Position numbers and translations under genes: made by a program. Below are positions 18,386-28,949 of a stretch of DNA of 64,000 bases, in pieces. The stretch's first letter is position 1. Each line of letters begins with the position of its first letter. This stretch comes from Bifidobacterium asteroides (GTDB lineage: Bacteria > Actinomycetota > Actinomycetes > Actinomycetales > Bifidobacteriaceae). A model generated the notes under the pieces. The model ran no database searches, was not told where the DNA came from, and was given only the letters and a program-made list of their open reading frames with translations. The DNA lies in NCBI RefSeq assembly GCF_009683175.1, contig NZ_WKKW01000001.1:682001-746000 (forward strand). The letters run 5' to 3'.

Positions 18386-20281
18386 TCACTTCTGAGCCAG
18401 CATGGACTGGTTGATAGCCGACAGGAAGTCCCGGTTGGTGGCCGTCTTCTTCAGCCTGGGCACCAGGGTCTGGTAGGCCTGCTCGGTCTCCATGCCGCCC
18501 AGGAGGCGACGCAGCCGGTAGACCACAGCCAGCTCCTCGGGCGCGGTGATCAGCTCTTCGCGCCGGGTGCCGGAAGCGTTGATGTCGATGGCGGGGAACA
18601 TGCGCTTGTCGGCCAGGTCCCTGGTCAGCCTCAGCTCCATGTTGCCGGTGCCCTTGAACTCCTCGAAAATGACCTCGTCCATCTTGGACCCGGTCTCCAC
18701 CAGGGCCGAGGAAATGATGGTCAGGGAGCCGCCGTTTTCGATGTTGCGGGCGGCGCCAAAGAAGCGCTTGGGCGGATAGAGGGCCTGAGCATCCACGCCG
18801 CCGGAGAGGATGCGGCCGGAGGCGGGAGCGGAGATGTTGTAGGCTCTGGCCAGACGGGTCATGGAATCCAGCAGGACCACCACATCCTGCCCCAGCTCCA
18901 CCAGACGCTTGGCCCGTTCGATGGCCAGCTCGGCCACGGTAGTGTGATCGCTGGCTGGGCGGTCGAAGGTGGAGGAGATGACCTCGCCCTGGACCGTGCG
19001 CTCCATGTCGGTGACCTCCTCGGGCCGCTCATCCACCAGGACCACCATCAGATGCACCTCGGGGTTGTTGGCGGTGATGGAGTTGGCGATGGACTGCAGG
19101 GTCAGGGTCTTGCCGGCCTTGGGCGGCGAAACGATCAGACCGCGCTGACCCTTGCCAATGGGGGCGACGATGTCGATCAGACGACCAGTGATGTTCTTGG
19201 GCTGGGTCTCCATCCGCATGCGCTCCTGCGGGTAGAGGGGGGTCAGCTTGTTGAAGTGGGGCCGTCCTGCAGCCTCCTCCACACTCATGCCGTTGATGGT
19301 GTCGATGGCCTGCAGAGGAACGAACTTCTGCCGCTGATTGCGGTGCTCGCCCTCGCGGGGGGGACGGATGGAGCCGTGCACGGCATCGCCCTTGCGCAGG
19401 CCGTACTTCTTGACCTGGCCCATGGAGATGTAGACGTCGTTGGGGCCGGGCAGGTAGCCGGAAGTGCGCACGAAGGCGTAGGAGTCCAGCACATCCACAA
19501 TGCCTGCCACGGGGACCAGGTCCTCGGGCTTGAAGTTCTCCCTGGGCTCATAGTCACGATCCCGGCCGCTGCTGCGGTGGTTGTTGCGGTTGCGTCGGTC
19601 GTTGCGATCGTTGCGGTCATTGCGATCGCCCCGGTTCCGGCGGTCATAGCCGTTATGACGGTAGTCACGCCCTTCCTCGCCGCGATCCTCGTAGCTGCGC
19701 CGACGGGGCCGGTCATTCCGTGAGGGCAGAGCCGCCAGAATGTCGTCCAAATTGCGAACCGAACCGGAGCCTGCGCGCTCCTCATCATGCTCATGCTCGT
19801 TCCGGCCACGGTTGGAGTGGAAGCCTCGGGATGAATCCGTGCTGCGGTGACGGCGACGGGATATGACCACGTTCTCCTCGTCCGCCACCGTATGGGGGAA
19901 GCGGGTCCGGTGCTCGCTATGACCGCTCTTATGATCGTCAATACCCAAAACATCGAAGAGGTCTCCGACAGGACGATCGTCCTTGGATTCCTCCGATCCC
20001 TTGGTATCCGTGGTCTCCTGTCCTCCTTCCGCGGAGGAGTCCGTCTCCTGCTTCGTCGGCTGCTGCTGATCGGTGGCCTGGCCCCCCTTGGCCACGGCGG
20101 CCGCAGCCTTGGGCTTACCAACGGTTACTCCCTCAGGGGCCTTGCCGCCCGAGCGTGCCGCCTCGATCGTCTCGATCAGGACAGGCTTGCGCATGCCGGA
20201 AATACCGCGCAACCCCAGCTGCCTGGCCAATTCCTTGAGTTCGGGCAGCTTCATGGAATGAATATCTTGGCTTGTTGCCAC
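18386..20281 (-). CDS. rho: Transcription termination factor Rho
   Basis: The 631-residue protein is the hexameric RNA-dependent ATPase that ends untranslated transcripts. The N-terminal Rho_N helix bundle ([18 protein letters not shown]) is followed by an acidic, Arg/Asn/Asp-rich insert (about 60-240, with repeated RND and RNR) typical of high-G+C actinobacteria. The RNA-binding domain, Walker A PPKAGKT near residue 385 and the Walker B region [15 protein letters not shown] follow. The GTG at 20281 is used, preceded by GAAGGAAAGG about 11 bases upstream. Confidence 0.95.
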   Translation of the reverse strand: MATSQDIHSMKLPELKELARQLGLRGISGMRKPVLIETIEAARSGGKAPEGVTVGKPKAAAAVAKGGQATDQQQPTKQETDSSAEGGQETTDTKGSEESKDDRPVGDLFDVLGIDDHKSGHSEHRTRFPHTVADEENVVISRRRHRSTDSSRGFHSNRGRNEHEHDEERAGSGSVRNLDDILAALPSRNDRPRRRSYEDRGEEGRDYRHNGYDRRNRGDRNDRNDRNDRRNRNNHRSSGRDRDYEPRENFKPEDLVPVAGIVDVLDSYAFVRTSGYLPGPNDVYISMGQVKKYGLRKGDAVHGSIRPPREGEHRNQRQKFVPLQAIDTINGMSVEEAAGRPHFNKLTPLYPQERMRMETQPKNITGRLIDIVAPIGKGQRGLIVSPPKAGKTLTLQSIANSITANNPEVHLMVVLVDERPEEVTDMERTVQGEVISSTFDRPASDHTTVAELAIERAKRLVELGQDVVVLLDSMTRLARAYNISAPASGRILSGGVDAQALYPPKRFFGAARNIENGGSLTIISSALVETGSKMDEVIFEEFKGTGNMELRLTRDLADKRMFPAIDINASGTRREELITAPEELAVVYRLRRLLGGMETEQAYQTLVPRLKKTATNRDFLSAINQSMLAQK

Positions 20282-20475
20282 TGTTGTAATGCCTTTCCTT
20301 CGCTATGCCTACTTAGGCTAGGCAAATAGCTTGAGAATAGTGCGGGGGTACCGCTCATGAAAATTCGACGCCGACTCGGCTTGTCGAACTTCCATAAGCC
20401 TACAACGAGTGCACGACCGGTGCAAGAACCGACCTGCGTGTCCAGAAATCACAGGTAAACCTCTAGACTGGGCAT

Positions 20476-21138
20476 ATGACTGACCGATCATCTCTGCGTG
20501 AACAACGGCGGAGCGAATTCGTAACCACCGCCATGCGGGTCTTCGACCGGAAAGGCGCTGCAAACACATCCCTGCGTGACGTAATCCGTGCCATGAACCA
20601 CGGCAAGGGCGTAGGAATGAGCGTTTTCTATTACTACTTCAAATCCAAGGACGACCTGATAGATGCCTGCGTGCGCACCTACCTGGCCTCCTACGTGGAC
20701 AATGTGGTCGACATTCTGCAGAATCCTGACCTGAGCGTTCAAGAGGCGCTGGACGACATCTGTCCGCATCTGGTAAGGGCCATCTGGAAGATGGACGTCA
20801 TCTTCGCTGATAAAGCCAACTGGTACAACTACCTGAGCACCAACAGCAATGTGATGGAGGGCTTCGTCAGACAGATCATCGACCCTTTGTCCAAGGCCCT
20901 GGACCGCTGGCTGGATCGGGACGACCTGCCGCAGACCCAGCTGATCCAAACAGCCGGCACCCGCACTGTGGCCTGGCTGATGGCCGACGGGCTCTCGTCC
21001 ATCGTCAGCAACGGCAGAGGAGCCGCCGGAAACCCGCAAATCAGAGAGGTGGTCCGCCAGCGTGTCCGCGAGAGCGTGGCCTTCTTCTCGCAGCTTCTCG
21101 GCCTGCCCTTGAAGCCACCAGCCATCGCCCTGTCGTAA
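20476..21138 (+). CDS. TetR family transcriptional regulator
   Basis: The 220-residue protein has a TetR-type helix-turn-helix in its first 60 residues (FVTTAMRVFDRKGAANTSLR then SVFYYYFKSKDDL). The C-terminal ligand domain resembles no subfamily I know. It stands alone, divergent from rho across 194 bases and convergent with the FAD oxidoreductase, so its targets are unknown. The start at 20476 has no strong ribosome binding site. Confidence 0.88.
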   Translation: MTDRSSLREQRRSEFVTTAMRVFDRKGAANTSLRDVIRAMNHGKGVGMSVFYYYFKSKDDLIDACVRTYLASYVDNVVDILQNPDLSVQEALDDICPHLVRAIWKMDVIFADKANWYNYLSTNSNVMEGFVRQIIDPLSKALDRWLDRDDLPQTQLIQTAGTRTVAWLMADGLSSIVSNGRGAAGNPQIREVVRQRVRESVAFFSQLLGLPLKPPAIALS

Positions 21139-21143
21139 ATGAC

Positions 21144-21173
21144 AAAGCCCCCGACCCTGCAGTCGGAGGCTTG
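21144..21173. terminator. Bidirectional terminator between tetR-type gene and FAD oxidoreductase
   Basis: AAGCCCCCGAC (21145-21155) pairs with GTCGGAGGCTT (21162-21172) with one mismatch and a 6-base loop. On the minus strand the stem runs into TTTGTCATTT, so it best serves the oxidoreductase gene; on the plus strand it serves the regulator gene more weakly. Confidence 0.7.
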
Positions 21174-21198
21174 AAGGGAAACGAAGGCAGAGGTCTGT

Positions 21199-22788
21199 CT
21201 ACTTCTCCTCGTGATAGGACTTCTCGGTGTTGACGTTCCAGACGTTGGCCTTGTCAGTACGACCCGATTTGATGTTGGCCACGGCTTCCATGGATGTGGC
21301 CATGGAGTGGTCCTGGTTGTTGTAGTGATGCTGCCCGTTGCGGCCCACGCAGTAGAGGTTGCCGAAGGAGTCCAGCCATTTGACCAGCTCGGGCATCTGG
21401 GCGTAGGTGTCGAAGTAGGCCGGGTAGGCCTTGACCACCCGCTCCCGGTGCGAGTCCAGCACGTCGGCAGGTCCGTTGATGATGCCCATCCGGGTCAGCT
21501 CCTTGATGGCGAAGTCAGTCGTCTCCTGATCGCTCATGTTCCAGAAGTCATCACCCTCCTTGCAGAAGTACTCCAGGCCGATCCAGACAGTGCCGTCCAC
21601 GTTCTTGACCATGTAGGGGCTCCAGTTGTTGAAAATCTGGATGCGGCCCATCTTGTAGCCGGGATCCTGCACATAGATCCAGCAGTCGGGAACGATGGGC
21701 GGGTCGCCCAGGGTCTTGATGGAGGTGGTGTTGCGGATGCGCAGGTGGCGGACCAACAGGCCAACGGTCACGAAGTCGCGGTAAGGCAGGCCCTGAGCCA
21801 CCCTGACCATCTCCTTGTCAGTGGAGGGCTCCTCGTGGGCGATGGCCTCCACCAGGTCCTTGATGGGCATGGAGGAGATGATCTGGTCAGCCTTCAGGGT
21901 CACCTCCTTGCCATCAGCATTGCGATAGATCACACCGGTCATGTGGCCGTCGCTCTGGGTCAGTCCGATCACACGGGCATCGGTGATCACGTGGACTCCG
22001 TGCTCCACATTGCGTCGCTCCACGGTCTCCCAGAGCTGCCCCGGACCCAGCTTGGGGTACCAGAACTCCTCGATCAGGCTGGTCTCGACCTGATGGGCGT
22101 CGCGCTTCTTGGGCAGCAGCTTCTGGAAGGCGTTCTTGAGCACGCCCATGATGCTGAGCCCCTTGACCCGCTGGGCGCCCCAGTCGGCGCTGATCTCGCG
22201 GGGGTGACGGCCCCAAAGCTTTTCGGTGTAGCCCTCGAAGAACATGGAGTAGAGCTTGCGACCGAAGCGGTTGATATAGAAGTTTTCCAGATTGTCCTCA
22301 GGCAGCTTGTGGACGACGGACTTCAGGTAGCTGAATCCGGCCTGCATGGTCAGCTTGAAGCCCATGGCCCTGAGTGTGTTGAGCGTCAAAGAGATGGGAT
22401 AGTCGAAGAAATGGTGGTTCCAGTAAATCCTGGAGACACGATGACGCTTGAGCATGACCCGGTCGGTCTTCTCCGGGTCGGGGCCGCCGGGCTCCAGGTC
22501 ATGGTGGCGACCAAGTTTTTTGTCGTCATAGGAGGGCGCGCCTTGCAGTGGCAGGACCTCCTTCCACCAGTCCATGATCCGGTCGTCCTTGGAGAAGAAC
22601 CGGTGTCCACCAATGTCCATGCGATTGCCGTTGTGCCGAACTGTGCGGGAGATGCCGCCAAAGGCATCAGTGGCCTCCAGCACAGTGACGTCATAGCGCT
22701 CGTCGCCGCCGTCCTTGACCAGTTCCCATGCCGCTGTCAAGCCGGCGGGCCCTCCGCCGATGACGATCACGGACTGCTTGCGCTCCAT
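21199..22788 (-). CDS. NAD(P)/FAD-dependent oxidoreductase (amine oxidase/UGM-like fold)
   Basis: The 529-residue protein opens with a Rossmann FAD-binding motif ([17 protein letters not shown]) and continues with the family segments [20 protein letters not shown] and [20 protein letters not shown]. It resembles the protoporphyrinogen oxidase/UDP-galactopyranose mutase superfamily, often linked to cell-surface sugar metabolism, but the exact substrate cannot be read from sequence. The ATG at 22788 is preferred because AGGAGG lies six bases upstream. The next minus-strand gene upstream in transcription order is gatB, with DUF2469 and GNAT genes between. Confidence 0.85.
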   Translation of the reverse strand: MERKQSVIVIGGGPAGLTAAWELVKDGGDERYDVTVLEATDAFGGISRTVRHNGNRMDIGGHRFFSKDDRIMDWWKEVLPLQGAPSYDDKKLGRHHDLEPGGPDPEKTDRVMLKRHRVSRIYWNHHFFDYPISLTLNTLRAMGFKLTMQAGFSYLKSVVHKLPEDNLENFYINRFGRKLYSMFFEGYTEKLWGRHPREISADWGAQRVKGLSIMGVLKNAFQKLLPKKRDAHQVETSLIEEFWYPKLGPGQLWETVERRNVEHGVHVITDARVIGLTQSDGHMTGVIYRNADGKEVTLKADQIISSMPIKDLVEAIAHEEPSTDKEMVRVAQGLPYRDFVTVGLLVRHLRIRNTTSIKTLGDPPIVPDCWIYVQDPGYKMGRIQIFNNWSPYMVKNVDGTVWIGLEYFCKEGDDFWNMSDQETTDFAIKELTRMGIINGPADVLDSHRERVVKAYPAYFDTYAQMPELVKWLDSFGNLYCVGRNGQHHYNNQDHSMATSMEAVANIKSGRTDKANVWNVNTEKSYHEEK

Positions 22789-22926
22789 GCCAACCTCCTG
22801 AAAACCGTATGAAATCATCACCACTGTACCCGGCTCGTCCCCAGTCAGATGCTACCGAGCGACTTCCCACACGAATTCCCGCCATTGCGTGGTGCAGACG
22901 TGATGATGCTCGCCCCTGCGCACTGT

Positions 22927-23241
22927 TTAGCCCAGCGAGTCAGGGATATCGATGTCCGTCTTCTGCACTTCCTCCACATTGACGTCCTTGAAAGTGACGA
23001 TCCGGACGTTCTTGACAAACCGGCTGGACCGGTAGACATCCCAGACCCAGGCATCGGTCAGTCGAACGTCAAAGTAGACGTCCTGCCCAGCGGATCGGAC
23101 GTTGAAGTCCACCTTGTTGGCCAGGTAGAACCGCCGTTCGGTCTCGACAACGTAGGTGAACAGCTTGATCACGTCCCGATACTCGCGATACAAGGCCAGC
23201 TCGGCGTTGGTCTCGTAGTTGTCGAGATCCTCAGCACTCAT
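22927..23241 (-). CDS. DUF2469 family protein
   Basis: The 104-residue acidic protein matches DUF2469 across its length (SAEDLDNYETNAELALYREY, then DVIKLFTYVVETERRFYLAN and a DVYFDVRLTDAWVWD segment). The family is nearly confined to actinobacteria and has no known function. Its ATG overlaps the stop of the GNAT gene by the 4-base ATGA, so the two are co-translated. Confidence 0.9.
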   Translation of the reverse strand: MSAEDLDNYETNAELALYREYRDVIKLFTYVVETERRFYLANKVDFNVRSAGQDVYFDVRLTDAWVWDVYRSSRFVKNVRIVTFKDVNVEEVQKTDIDIPDSLG

Positions 23242-24404
23242 CGACTACCTCCATTCGCGCGATCACGGCCATGGCCAAGCGTACGCCACCAGGCACGCTT
23301 GGATCGCTTGGCCTCAGCCGACCCGTAGGCCCAATCCGACGCTGTATGCTCCTCGCCAGACCGCTCGGCAACGGGTTCTTCGGAACCGGACTTCTTCCCC
23401 GCATCCTTGGCGTCCGTCTGACCAGGGCCCGCCGTTTTGTCATTCCTGCCGTTGGGTCCTGCGTGGCCTCCAGCAGATTTTCCTGAACGTGAACCACTCT
23501 TCGGGGCCAGACCGATCTGTTCGCTTGACGTCTGCGAATCCTGAGATGCCGAGGTGGACTCTTTGGACTTTGTTTCGCTGATACCACCATCCTCATCCGC
23601 TGCATATCCATGTGCAACAAGGGCTTCAGCCACACCGGGGTTTTCGCGGATGACATGCATGCCGAAAGCATTCAAAGAACGGATGGGATCGTACTCGTCG
23701 ACCAGGGCGTCCATGACGATCTGATCCTGATACTTGCCGTTCTCGGCGTCCCAGAGCGCATCACGGGAGGTGCCCGAGATCATGAATCCCAGGGACTGAT
23801 AGACGGAGATCGAGCGGGTGTTTTTCTCTGGCACAGCCACCCAGATCCGGTGCAGGCCCAGCCCTGTAGGAGCAGCCGCGTACCCGTAGGTCATGATTCT
23901 GGGCATGGCATCCCGCGAGTAGCCGCGTCCGCGGAAGTGTCTGCCCAGGACCACCTGGATCCTGGCCGAACGGGACCAGCCGTCCACGTCGATCAGGAAG
24001 ATCATGCCGATAACCCCCTTGGTGGCATCAGCATCGGGAGAGCCGTCCTGGTCGGTGTCCGCGTCAGTGACCATGGCCCAGGCCAGGGTGCGGCGGGACT
24101 CGGGATCGCCCACACCCGAATCACGGGCAGCCAGGCCCTTGGACCAGGCCACCGACCGACGCACCCAGGCATTGACCACGGCTCGTTCGGCACTGGGCCC
24201 CTTACCGGTGATGCCGGTGGAATTGTAGAAGGCCTCCAACTGGTCCATTGCCGTCAGATCGGCGATGACGGCCGGCCGCAGGTGCAACATTTCGCCGCGG
24301 ATGTAGGGAATCTCGATCCGGTCGGGCAGCTGTCTGTTCGCTGCGTCTTCGGATCCCTCGGATTGCGTTTGCGGTCGGTCATTGCCCCTGCCGCTCATAG
24401 ACAT
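23238..24404 (-). CDS. GNAT family N-acetyltransferase with disordered C-terminal tail
   Basis: The 388-residue protein has a GNAT domain (about 35-235) with the acetyl-CoA-binding motif as VVLGRHFRGRGYSRDAMPRI and a RimJ-like C-terminal strand (RSISVYQSLGFMISG). After about residue 270 comes a low-complexity tail rich in Ser, Gly, Lys and Glu, ending in a basic KRSKRAWWRTLGHGRDR patch. Substrate is unknown. The ATG at 24404 has GGAGG seven bases upstream. It is the first gene of a pair with DUF2469. Confidence 0.85.
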   Translation of the reverse strand: MSMSGRGNDRPQTQSEGSEDAANRQLPDRIEIPYIRGEMLHLRPAVIADLTAMDQLEAFYNSTGITGKGPSAERAVVNAWVRRSVAWSKGLAARDSGVGDPESRRTLAWAMVTDADTDQDGSPDADATKGVIGMIFLIDVDGWSRSARIQVVLGRHFRGRGYSRDAMPRIMTYGYAAAPTGLGLHRIWVAVPEKNTRSISVYQSLGFMISGTSRDALWDAENGKYQDQIVMDALVDEYDPIRSLNAFGMHVIRENPGVAEALVAHGYAADEDGGISETKSKESTSASQDSQTSSEQIGLAPKSGSRSGKSAGGHAGPNGRNDKTAGPGQTDAKDAGKKSGSEEPVAERSGEEHTASDWAYGSAEAKRSKRAWWRTLGHGRDRANGGSR

Positions 24405-24486
24405 CACGTCACCTCCATGATCGCCACCTTGCGATGGCAATCAATTGTAATCCCTCGCCCCTGGGAAAACCATGAGAAGCCAGGCA

Positions 24487-24525
24487 GTCCGCCGGTCCGA
24501 ACCCGATGGGACCGGGCCGGCGGAC
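24487..24525 (-). terminator. GC-rich hairpin downstream of gatB
   Basis: GTCCGCCGGTCC (24487-24498) pairs with GGGCCGGCGGAC (24514-24525) with one non-Watson-Crick position. No immediate T run follows on the minus strand (TTTT appears about 17 bases later), so it is a possible rather than certain terminator. Confidence 0.45.
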
Positions 24526-24534
24526 CGGGCGCGG

Positions 24535-26037
24535 TCAGGACTTGGCGATGCGCTCCATGACGATCTTGCTTACCGCCTTGGCATCGGCCTGACCCTTGGT
24601 GGCCCGCATGACCGCTCCGATAATAGCGCCCATGGGCTTCATATTGCCGCCCTTGAGCTTGGCCACGATGTCCGGGTTGTCCTTGAGGGCCTGATCGACG
24701 GCTGCATCCAGGGCCCCGTCATCCGAGACCACCTGGTAGCCGTGCTTCTTGACGACCTCGGCCGGCTTGCCCTCGCCTGCCAACACGCCGGAGACGGTCT
24801 GCTTGGCCAGCTTGTCATTGAGCTTGCCATCAGCGATCAGCTGCTCCACATCAGCGACATCCTGAGCCGAAATGGGCAGCTCCTGCAGGCTGACCCCACG
24901 GGCGTTGGCTTCGCGGGAGATCTCGCCCAGCCACCACTTGCGGGCTCCGGCAGCCGTGGCGCCGGCCTTGACCGTATCCTCGATCAGGTCCACGGCATCG
25001 GCGTTGACCGCGTCCTGCATCTGCCGGTCGGTGAAGTCCCACTCCTTCTTGAGACGGGCGCGGCGTTCGCGCGGCATCTCAGGCATCTGGGCCCTGAGCT
25101 CTTCGATATGATCCTTGGTCACATGGACCATGACCAGGTCAGGATCGGGGAAGTAGCGGTAATCGTTGGCATCGGTCTTGACCCGGCCGCCGGCAGTGGT
25201 CTGTGTGGACTCGTCCCAGTGGCGGGTCTCCTGCAGCACCTCCCCACCGGACTCCAGCAGGGCGGCCTGACGGCGGATCTCGTAGGTCAGGGTCTTCTCG
25301 ATGCCCTTGAAGGTGTTGACATTCTTGGTCTCCGACCGGGTCCCCAGAGGGGCATCCGGCCCGGCGTGCAGGGAGACGTTGACGTCGGCGCGCATGTTGC
25401 CCTGCTCCATCCGGGCGTGGGAGATGCCCAGGGCCCGGACGATGTCTCTGATGGCCCGGACGTAGGCCCCGGCCACCTCGGGGGTACGCGCTCCGGCACC
25501 CTCAATGGGCTTGGTCACGATCTCGACCAGGGGGACACCGGCACGGTTGTAGTCCACCAGGGAGTGGTCGGCGCCTTCGATGCGGCCATCGGCCCCGCCC
25601 ACGTGCGTGTTCTTGCCGGCGTCGTCCTCCACATGGGCCCGCTCGATGGGCACACGGAAGATGCTGCCGTCGTCCAGCTCCACATCCAGGTAGCCCTCGC
25701 CATTCAGGGGCTTGTCATACTGGGAGATCTGGTAGTCGCGGGGCATGTCCGGGTAGAAGTAGTTCTTCCTGGCGAACTGGCTCCACTCGTTGACCTTGCA
25801 GTGCAGGGCCAGGCCCAGTTTGACCGCATAGTCGATGGCGGTCTTGTTGACCACGGGCAGACTGCCGGGCAGGCCCAGGGAGACCGGGGTCAGCTGGGTG
25901 TTGGGTTCGCCGCCGAACTCGATATGGGCCGGGCAGAAGAGCTTGGTGTTGGTGCACAGCTCGACATGGACCTCCAGGCCGAACACCGGGTCGTACTTGG
26001 CCACGGCATCGGCGTACTTCATAAGTTTTTCAGCCAT
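24535..26037 (-). CDS. gatB: Aspartyl/glutamyl-tRNA amidotransferase subunit B
   Basis: The 500-residue subunit of GatCAB activates the misacylated Glu-tRNA-Gln or Asp-tRNA-Asn carboxylate for amidation. The start of the catalytic domain ([32 protein letters not shown]) and the C-terminal tail/YqeY domain ([20 protein letters not shown]) are recognisable. It is the last gene of gatC-gatA-gatB, 24 bases after gatA. The ATG follows GGAAGGAAACGGAATCACA. Confidence 0.96.
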   Translation of the reverse strand: MAEKLMKYADAVAKYDPVFGLEVHVELCTNTKLFCPAHIEFGGEPNTQLTPVSLGLPGSLPVVNKTAIDYAVKLGLALHCKVNEWSQFARKNYFYPDMPRDYQISQYDKPLNGEGYLDVELDDGSIFRVPIERAHVEDDAGKNTHVGGADGRIEGADHSLVDYNRAGVPLVEIVTKPIEGAGARTPEVAGAYVRAIRDIVRALGISHARMEQGNMRADVNVSLHAGPDAPLGTRSETKNVNTFKGIEKTLTYEIRRQAALLESGGEVLQETRHWDESTQTTAGGRVKTDANDYRYFPDPDLVMVHVTKDHIEELRAQMPEMPRERRARLKKEWDFTDRQMQDAVNADAVDLIEDTVKAGATAAGARKWWLGEISREANARGVSLQELPISAQDVADVEQLIADGKLNDKLAKQTVSGVLAGEGKPAEVVKKHGYQVVSDDGALDAAVDQALKDNPDIVAKLKGGNMKPMGAIIGAVMRATKGQADAKAVSKIVMERIAKS

Positions 26038-26061
26038 TGTGATTCCGTTTCCTTCCGATGC

Positions 26062-27615
26062 CTACTTGGTCGATCCCTGAGCCAGGCCATCCAGCCAGGG
26101 GGTGGACAGCTTCTTGGAGATGGGCCCGCCCCACTGCTCCTCCAGGGCCGCCTCAAGAGCTGCGGCAGGCCGGTACATGACCTCATCACGCATTTGGGGG
26201 GCGAAGAACTGGAAACCGACAGGCAGCCCGTCGTCGCTGAGCCCAGCGGGAATCGACATGGCCGGAGTGCCAGCCAGATTAGCCGGAATGGTGGCCACGT
26301 CGTTCAGGTACATGGCCAGCGGGTCGTCCATCTTCTCGCCAAAGCGGAAGGCCGTGGTCGGCGAAGTCGGCGAGACCAGGACGTCGGCCTGTTCAAAGGC
26401 CTTCTCGAAGTCGCGGATGACCAGGGTGCGAACCTTCTGGGCCGAGCCGTACCAGGCGTCGTAGTACCCGGCGGACAAGGCGTAGATGCCCAGGATGATC
26501 CTGCGCTTGACCTCGTCGCCGAACCCGGCCTCACGGGTGGCGGCCATCATGTTGGCAGCCGTCTGTGGGACGCCTTCGGGGGGCATGACCCGCAGTCCGT
26601 AGCGCATACCGTCGTAACGGGCCAGGTTGGAGGAGACCTCGGAAGGCATGATGATGTAGTAGGCGGCCAGCGCATAGGGGAAGTGCGGGCAGGAGACCTG
26701 GACCACCTCGGCGCCCATGGACTCCAGCAACGAGACGGCCTCGTTGAAGCGGGCCTCGACGCCGGGCTGGTAGCCCTCGCCGCCCAACTCCTTGACCAGC
26801 CCCACCTTGAGGCCCTTCAAATCACGATTCTGACCTTGACGAGCGGCCTGGGCCAGAGGGGGAACCGGATTGGGAATTGATGTGGAGTCTCGGCGGTCAT
26901 AGCCACCGATGACCTCCTGCAGCAGGGCCGCATCCAGCACGGTCCTGGAGACCGGACCAATCTGATCCAGGGAGGAGGCCATGGCGATGGCCCCGAACCT
27001 GGAGACACCGCCATAGGTAGGTTTGACGCCCACGGTGCCGGTCAGTGATCCGGGCTGGCGAATGGACCCGCCGGTGTCGGTGCCCAGAGCCAGAGGGGCC
27101 TCAAAGGCGCCGACAGCCGAGGCCGAGCCGCCGCCCGAGCCGCCCGGGACCCGTTCGGTGTCCCAGGGGTTGTGTGTGGGCTTGAAGGCCGAGTGCTCAG
27201 TGGAGGATCCCTGGGCGAACTCATCCAGGTTGGTCTTGCCCAGAATGGGCATCCCTGCGGTCTTGAGTTTCTTGATGACGGTGGCATCGTAAGGCGGCAC
27301 CCATCCCTCGAGGATCTTGGATGCGGCCGTCGTGGGAATGCCCTTGGTGACGATCATGTCCTTGATGGCAATAGGAACGCCGGCCAGTTCCGGCAGCCCC
27401 TCGGCGCCGTCATGGGCCAGACGCTGGTCGAAGGCGTCAGCCTGTTCCAGGGCCTGATCGGCGCTCACCTGCAAAAACGCATCAATGCTGGGCTCGGCGG
27501 CTTCGATCACATCCAGATGAGCCTGGACCAGCTCGCGGCTGGAGACCTGCCCCGACCGCAGCTGTGCGGCCATGTCGGAGGCGGATTGCTTGACCAATTC
27601 TTCCTGTGCGCTCAT
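26062..27615 (-). CDS. gatA: Aspartyl/glutamyl-tRNA amidotransferase subunit A
   Basis: The 517-residue amidase-signature enzyme releases ammonia from glutamine for GatCAB. The Ser-cisSer-Lys triad is present: Lys in PIAIKDM near residue 82, a serine in the [10 protein letters not shown] loop near 157, and the nucleophile in [12 protein letters not shown] near 178. The ATG at 27615 is preferred over an upstream codon because GAGGAGTGA precedes it. Only 4 bases separate it from the gatC stop. Confidence 0.96.
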   Translation of the reverse strand: MSAQEELVKQSASDMAAQLRSGQVSSRELVQAHLDVIEAAEPSIDAFLQVSADQALEQADAFDQRLAHDGAEGLPELAGVPIAIKDMIVTKGIPTTAASKILEGWVPPYDATVIKKLKTAGMPILGKTNLDEFAQGSSTEHSAFKPTHNPWDTERVPGGSGGGSASAVGAFEAPLALGTDTGGSIRQPGSLTGTVGVKPTYGGVSRFGAIAMASSLDQIGPVSRTVLDAALLQEVIGGYDRRDSTSIPNPVPPLAQAARQGQNRDLKGLKVGLVKELGGEGYQPGVEARFNEAVSLLESMGAEVVQVSCPHFPYALAAYYIIMPSEVSSNLARYDGMRYGLRVMPPEGVPQTAANMMAATREAGFGDEVKRRIILGIYALSAGYYDAWYGSAQKVRTLVIRDFEKAFEQADVLVSPTSPTTAFRFGEKMDDPLAMYLNDVATIPANLAGTPAMSIPAGLSDDGLPVGFQFFAPQMRDEVMYRPAAALEAALEEQWGGPISKKLSTPWLDGLAQGSTK

Positions 27616-27619
27616 CGTC

Positions 27620-27916
27620 TCACTCCTCACCCAGAATGCGCGGGGCCACAAACATGCCCGACTCGGTGACCGGTGCCCCCGAGAGAGCAGCCTCCTGGGT
27701 CAGTGGTTCCTCAGCCTCATCAGGACGCAGGTAGGCCTCCAGAGGAATGGGATTGGCAGTGGGGGGCACGTCGTCGCCGGCCACCTCCTGGACCTTGGTA
27801 ATGGAATCGGCGATCACGTTGAGTTCGCCCTTGAGGCGGTCAGCCTCCTGATCGGTCAAAGCAATCCGGGCCAAATCGCCCAAGTGCTTGATCTCTTCAC
27901 GTGTAAAAGTTGGCAT
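27620..27916 (-). CDS. gatC: Aspartyl/glutamyl-tRNA amidotransferase subunit C
   Basis: The 98-residue protein is the small scaffold that ties GatA to GatB. Family features are [20 protein letters not shown] at the start and the C-terminal APRILGEE. The start at MPTFTREE (27916) gives the normal length; an ATG four codons upstream is possible. It lies 43 bases after the ABC permease gene, so gatCAB may also be read from that upstream operon. Confidence 0.93.
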   Translation of the reverse strand: MPTFTREEIKHLGDLARIALTDQEADRLKGELNVIADSITKVQEVAGDDVPPTANPIPLEAYLRPDEAEEPLTQEAALSGAPVTESGMFVAPRILGEE

Positions 27917-27959
27917 ACTACTTATCATATGGGTGCTCTATGACACGCAGAAGACAGGG

Positions 27960-28949
27960 TCAACCGATGTCTGCGCGCCTAAAGACCAGGGTTCCCAGAG
28001 CACAGCATAGAGCCGTCCAGACCATCATGATCAGGCCCGACTGCCACCAGGTGGGCCACCATCCGATGCCTGCCCCTGCTGCCTGGCCCAGACCTGAAAG
28101 GAAGGTGCTCAGCAGGCTGGTTGGGGTCAGGCTGAAGGGAACCTGCAGCCGGTCGGCATGAGGGACCAAACCCGCCAGGAGTCCCAGAATCAATGGCAGA
28201 ATCACGGTCAGCCCCAGGAACAGGCCGATCCCACCAGCCTTGGAGCGGCTCAAGGCCCCCAGACCCAGGCCCGTCAAAGCAAAGAGGACCAGCATGAGCG
28301 GACCGCCCAGCAGATCAATCATGGCAAGCCCGGGCTTGTAGGCGGGCAAGGCCCCCGATTTGCCTGGCAGAATCAGGGTCGCCAGGATCCAGCCGAGCAA
28401 CAGACCTACCTGTGCCGCCAACCAAGTCAACAAGGCCAAGGCAAGACCCTTGGCCGTCAGAACCATGCCCCGACGAGGATTGGCCGTCAGCGTGCTCTCA
28501 ATGGTGGCTCCGGAAAACTCACGCGTAAGGACCAGAACCCCCAGAATGCCCGCCACGACCATGGCCGGGAAAAGGCCCGACGCGATGGCCGACCGGAAAA
28601 CGTCACCGGAGGCAGGCAGCAGGTGATCCGGAAGGTGATTGGTCTGCCGACCCGGGCCAGCCAGGACCCGGGTCGCACAGGCCATCAGGCCGGCGCTCAA
28701 TGGCTGCAGCAGCATGACGATCAGGAGGAGGACCCAGGTAGATCGTAGGGAGAGCATCTTGCGCAGCTCCCCTCGGACCGCCCCGAAAAGGGTCAGCTGA
28801 CCTGACGGACGACGCGAATCCAGGAAGGACAGCACCGAAGTCCGACGCAGCCGCGTGAAGGCGGAGCCATGCCGTGGGGTTGCATTATCAGGCCCTGCGG
28901 GTACCTCTCGCCGACTCCGGCGGACTCGGCGGCCGCTGTCGGCACTCAT
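27960..28949 (-). CDS. ABC-2 type transporter permease
   Basis: The 329-residue protein has a basic N-terminal region of about 70 residues and then six likely membrane spans (STWVLLLIVMLLQPLSAGL; GLFPAMVVAGILGVLVL; LALLTWLAAQVGLLLGWILA; others near the C-terminus). The layout matches the ABC-2 permeases paired with drug/antibiotic-type ATPases. The ATG at 28949 overlaps the ATPase stop by ATGA. The basic N-terminal extension is longer than usual. Substrate is unknown. Confidence 0.85.
   Translation of the reverse strand: MSADSGRRVRRSRREVPAGPDNATPRHGSAFTRLRRTSVLSFLDSRRPSGQLTLFGAVRGELRKMLSLRSTWVLLLIVMLLQPLSAGLMACATRVLAGPGRQTNHLPDHLLPASGDVFRSAIASGLFPAMVVAGILGVLVLTREFSGATIESTLTANPRRGMVLTAKGLALALLTWLAAQVGLLLGWILATLILPGKSGALPAYKPGLAMIDLLGGPLMLVLFALTGLGLGALSRSKAGGIGLFLGLTVILPLILGLLAGLVPHADRLQVPFSLTPTSLLSTFLSGLGQAAGAGIGWWPTWWQSGLIMMVWTALCCALGTLVFRRADIG

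Noticed and set aside
18365-19723. Long plus-strand open frame antisense to rho (452 codons)
   Set aside because: It is a shadow of rho: low-complexity His/Gly/Val-rich product, no recognisable domain, no ribosome binding site.
21211-22812. 533-codon open frame antisense to the FAD oxidoreductase
   Set aside because: The minus strand encodes a clear Rossmann-fold protein with a good start; the antisense product has no family features.
24472-26880. 802-codon open frame antisense to gatB and gatA
   Set aside because: High-G+C antisense frame with a His/Leu/Gly/Asp-rich, domain-free product; both genes beneath it are certain.
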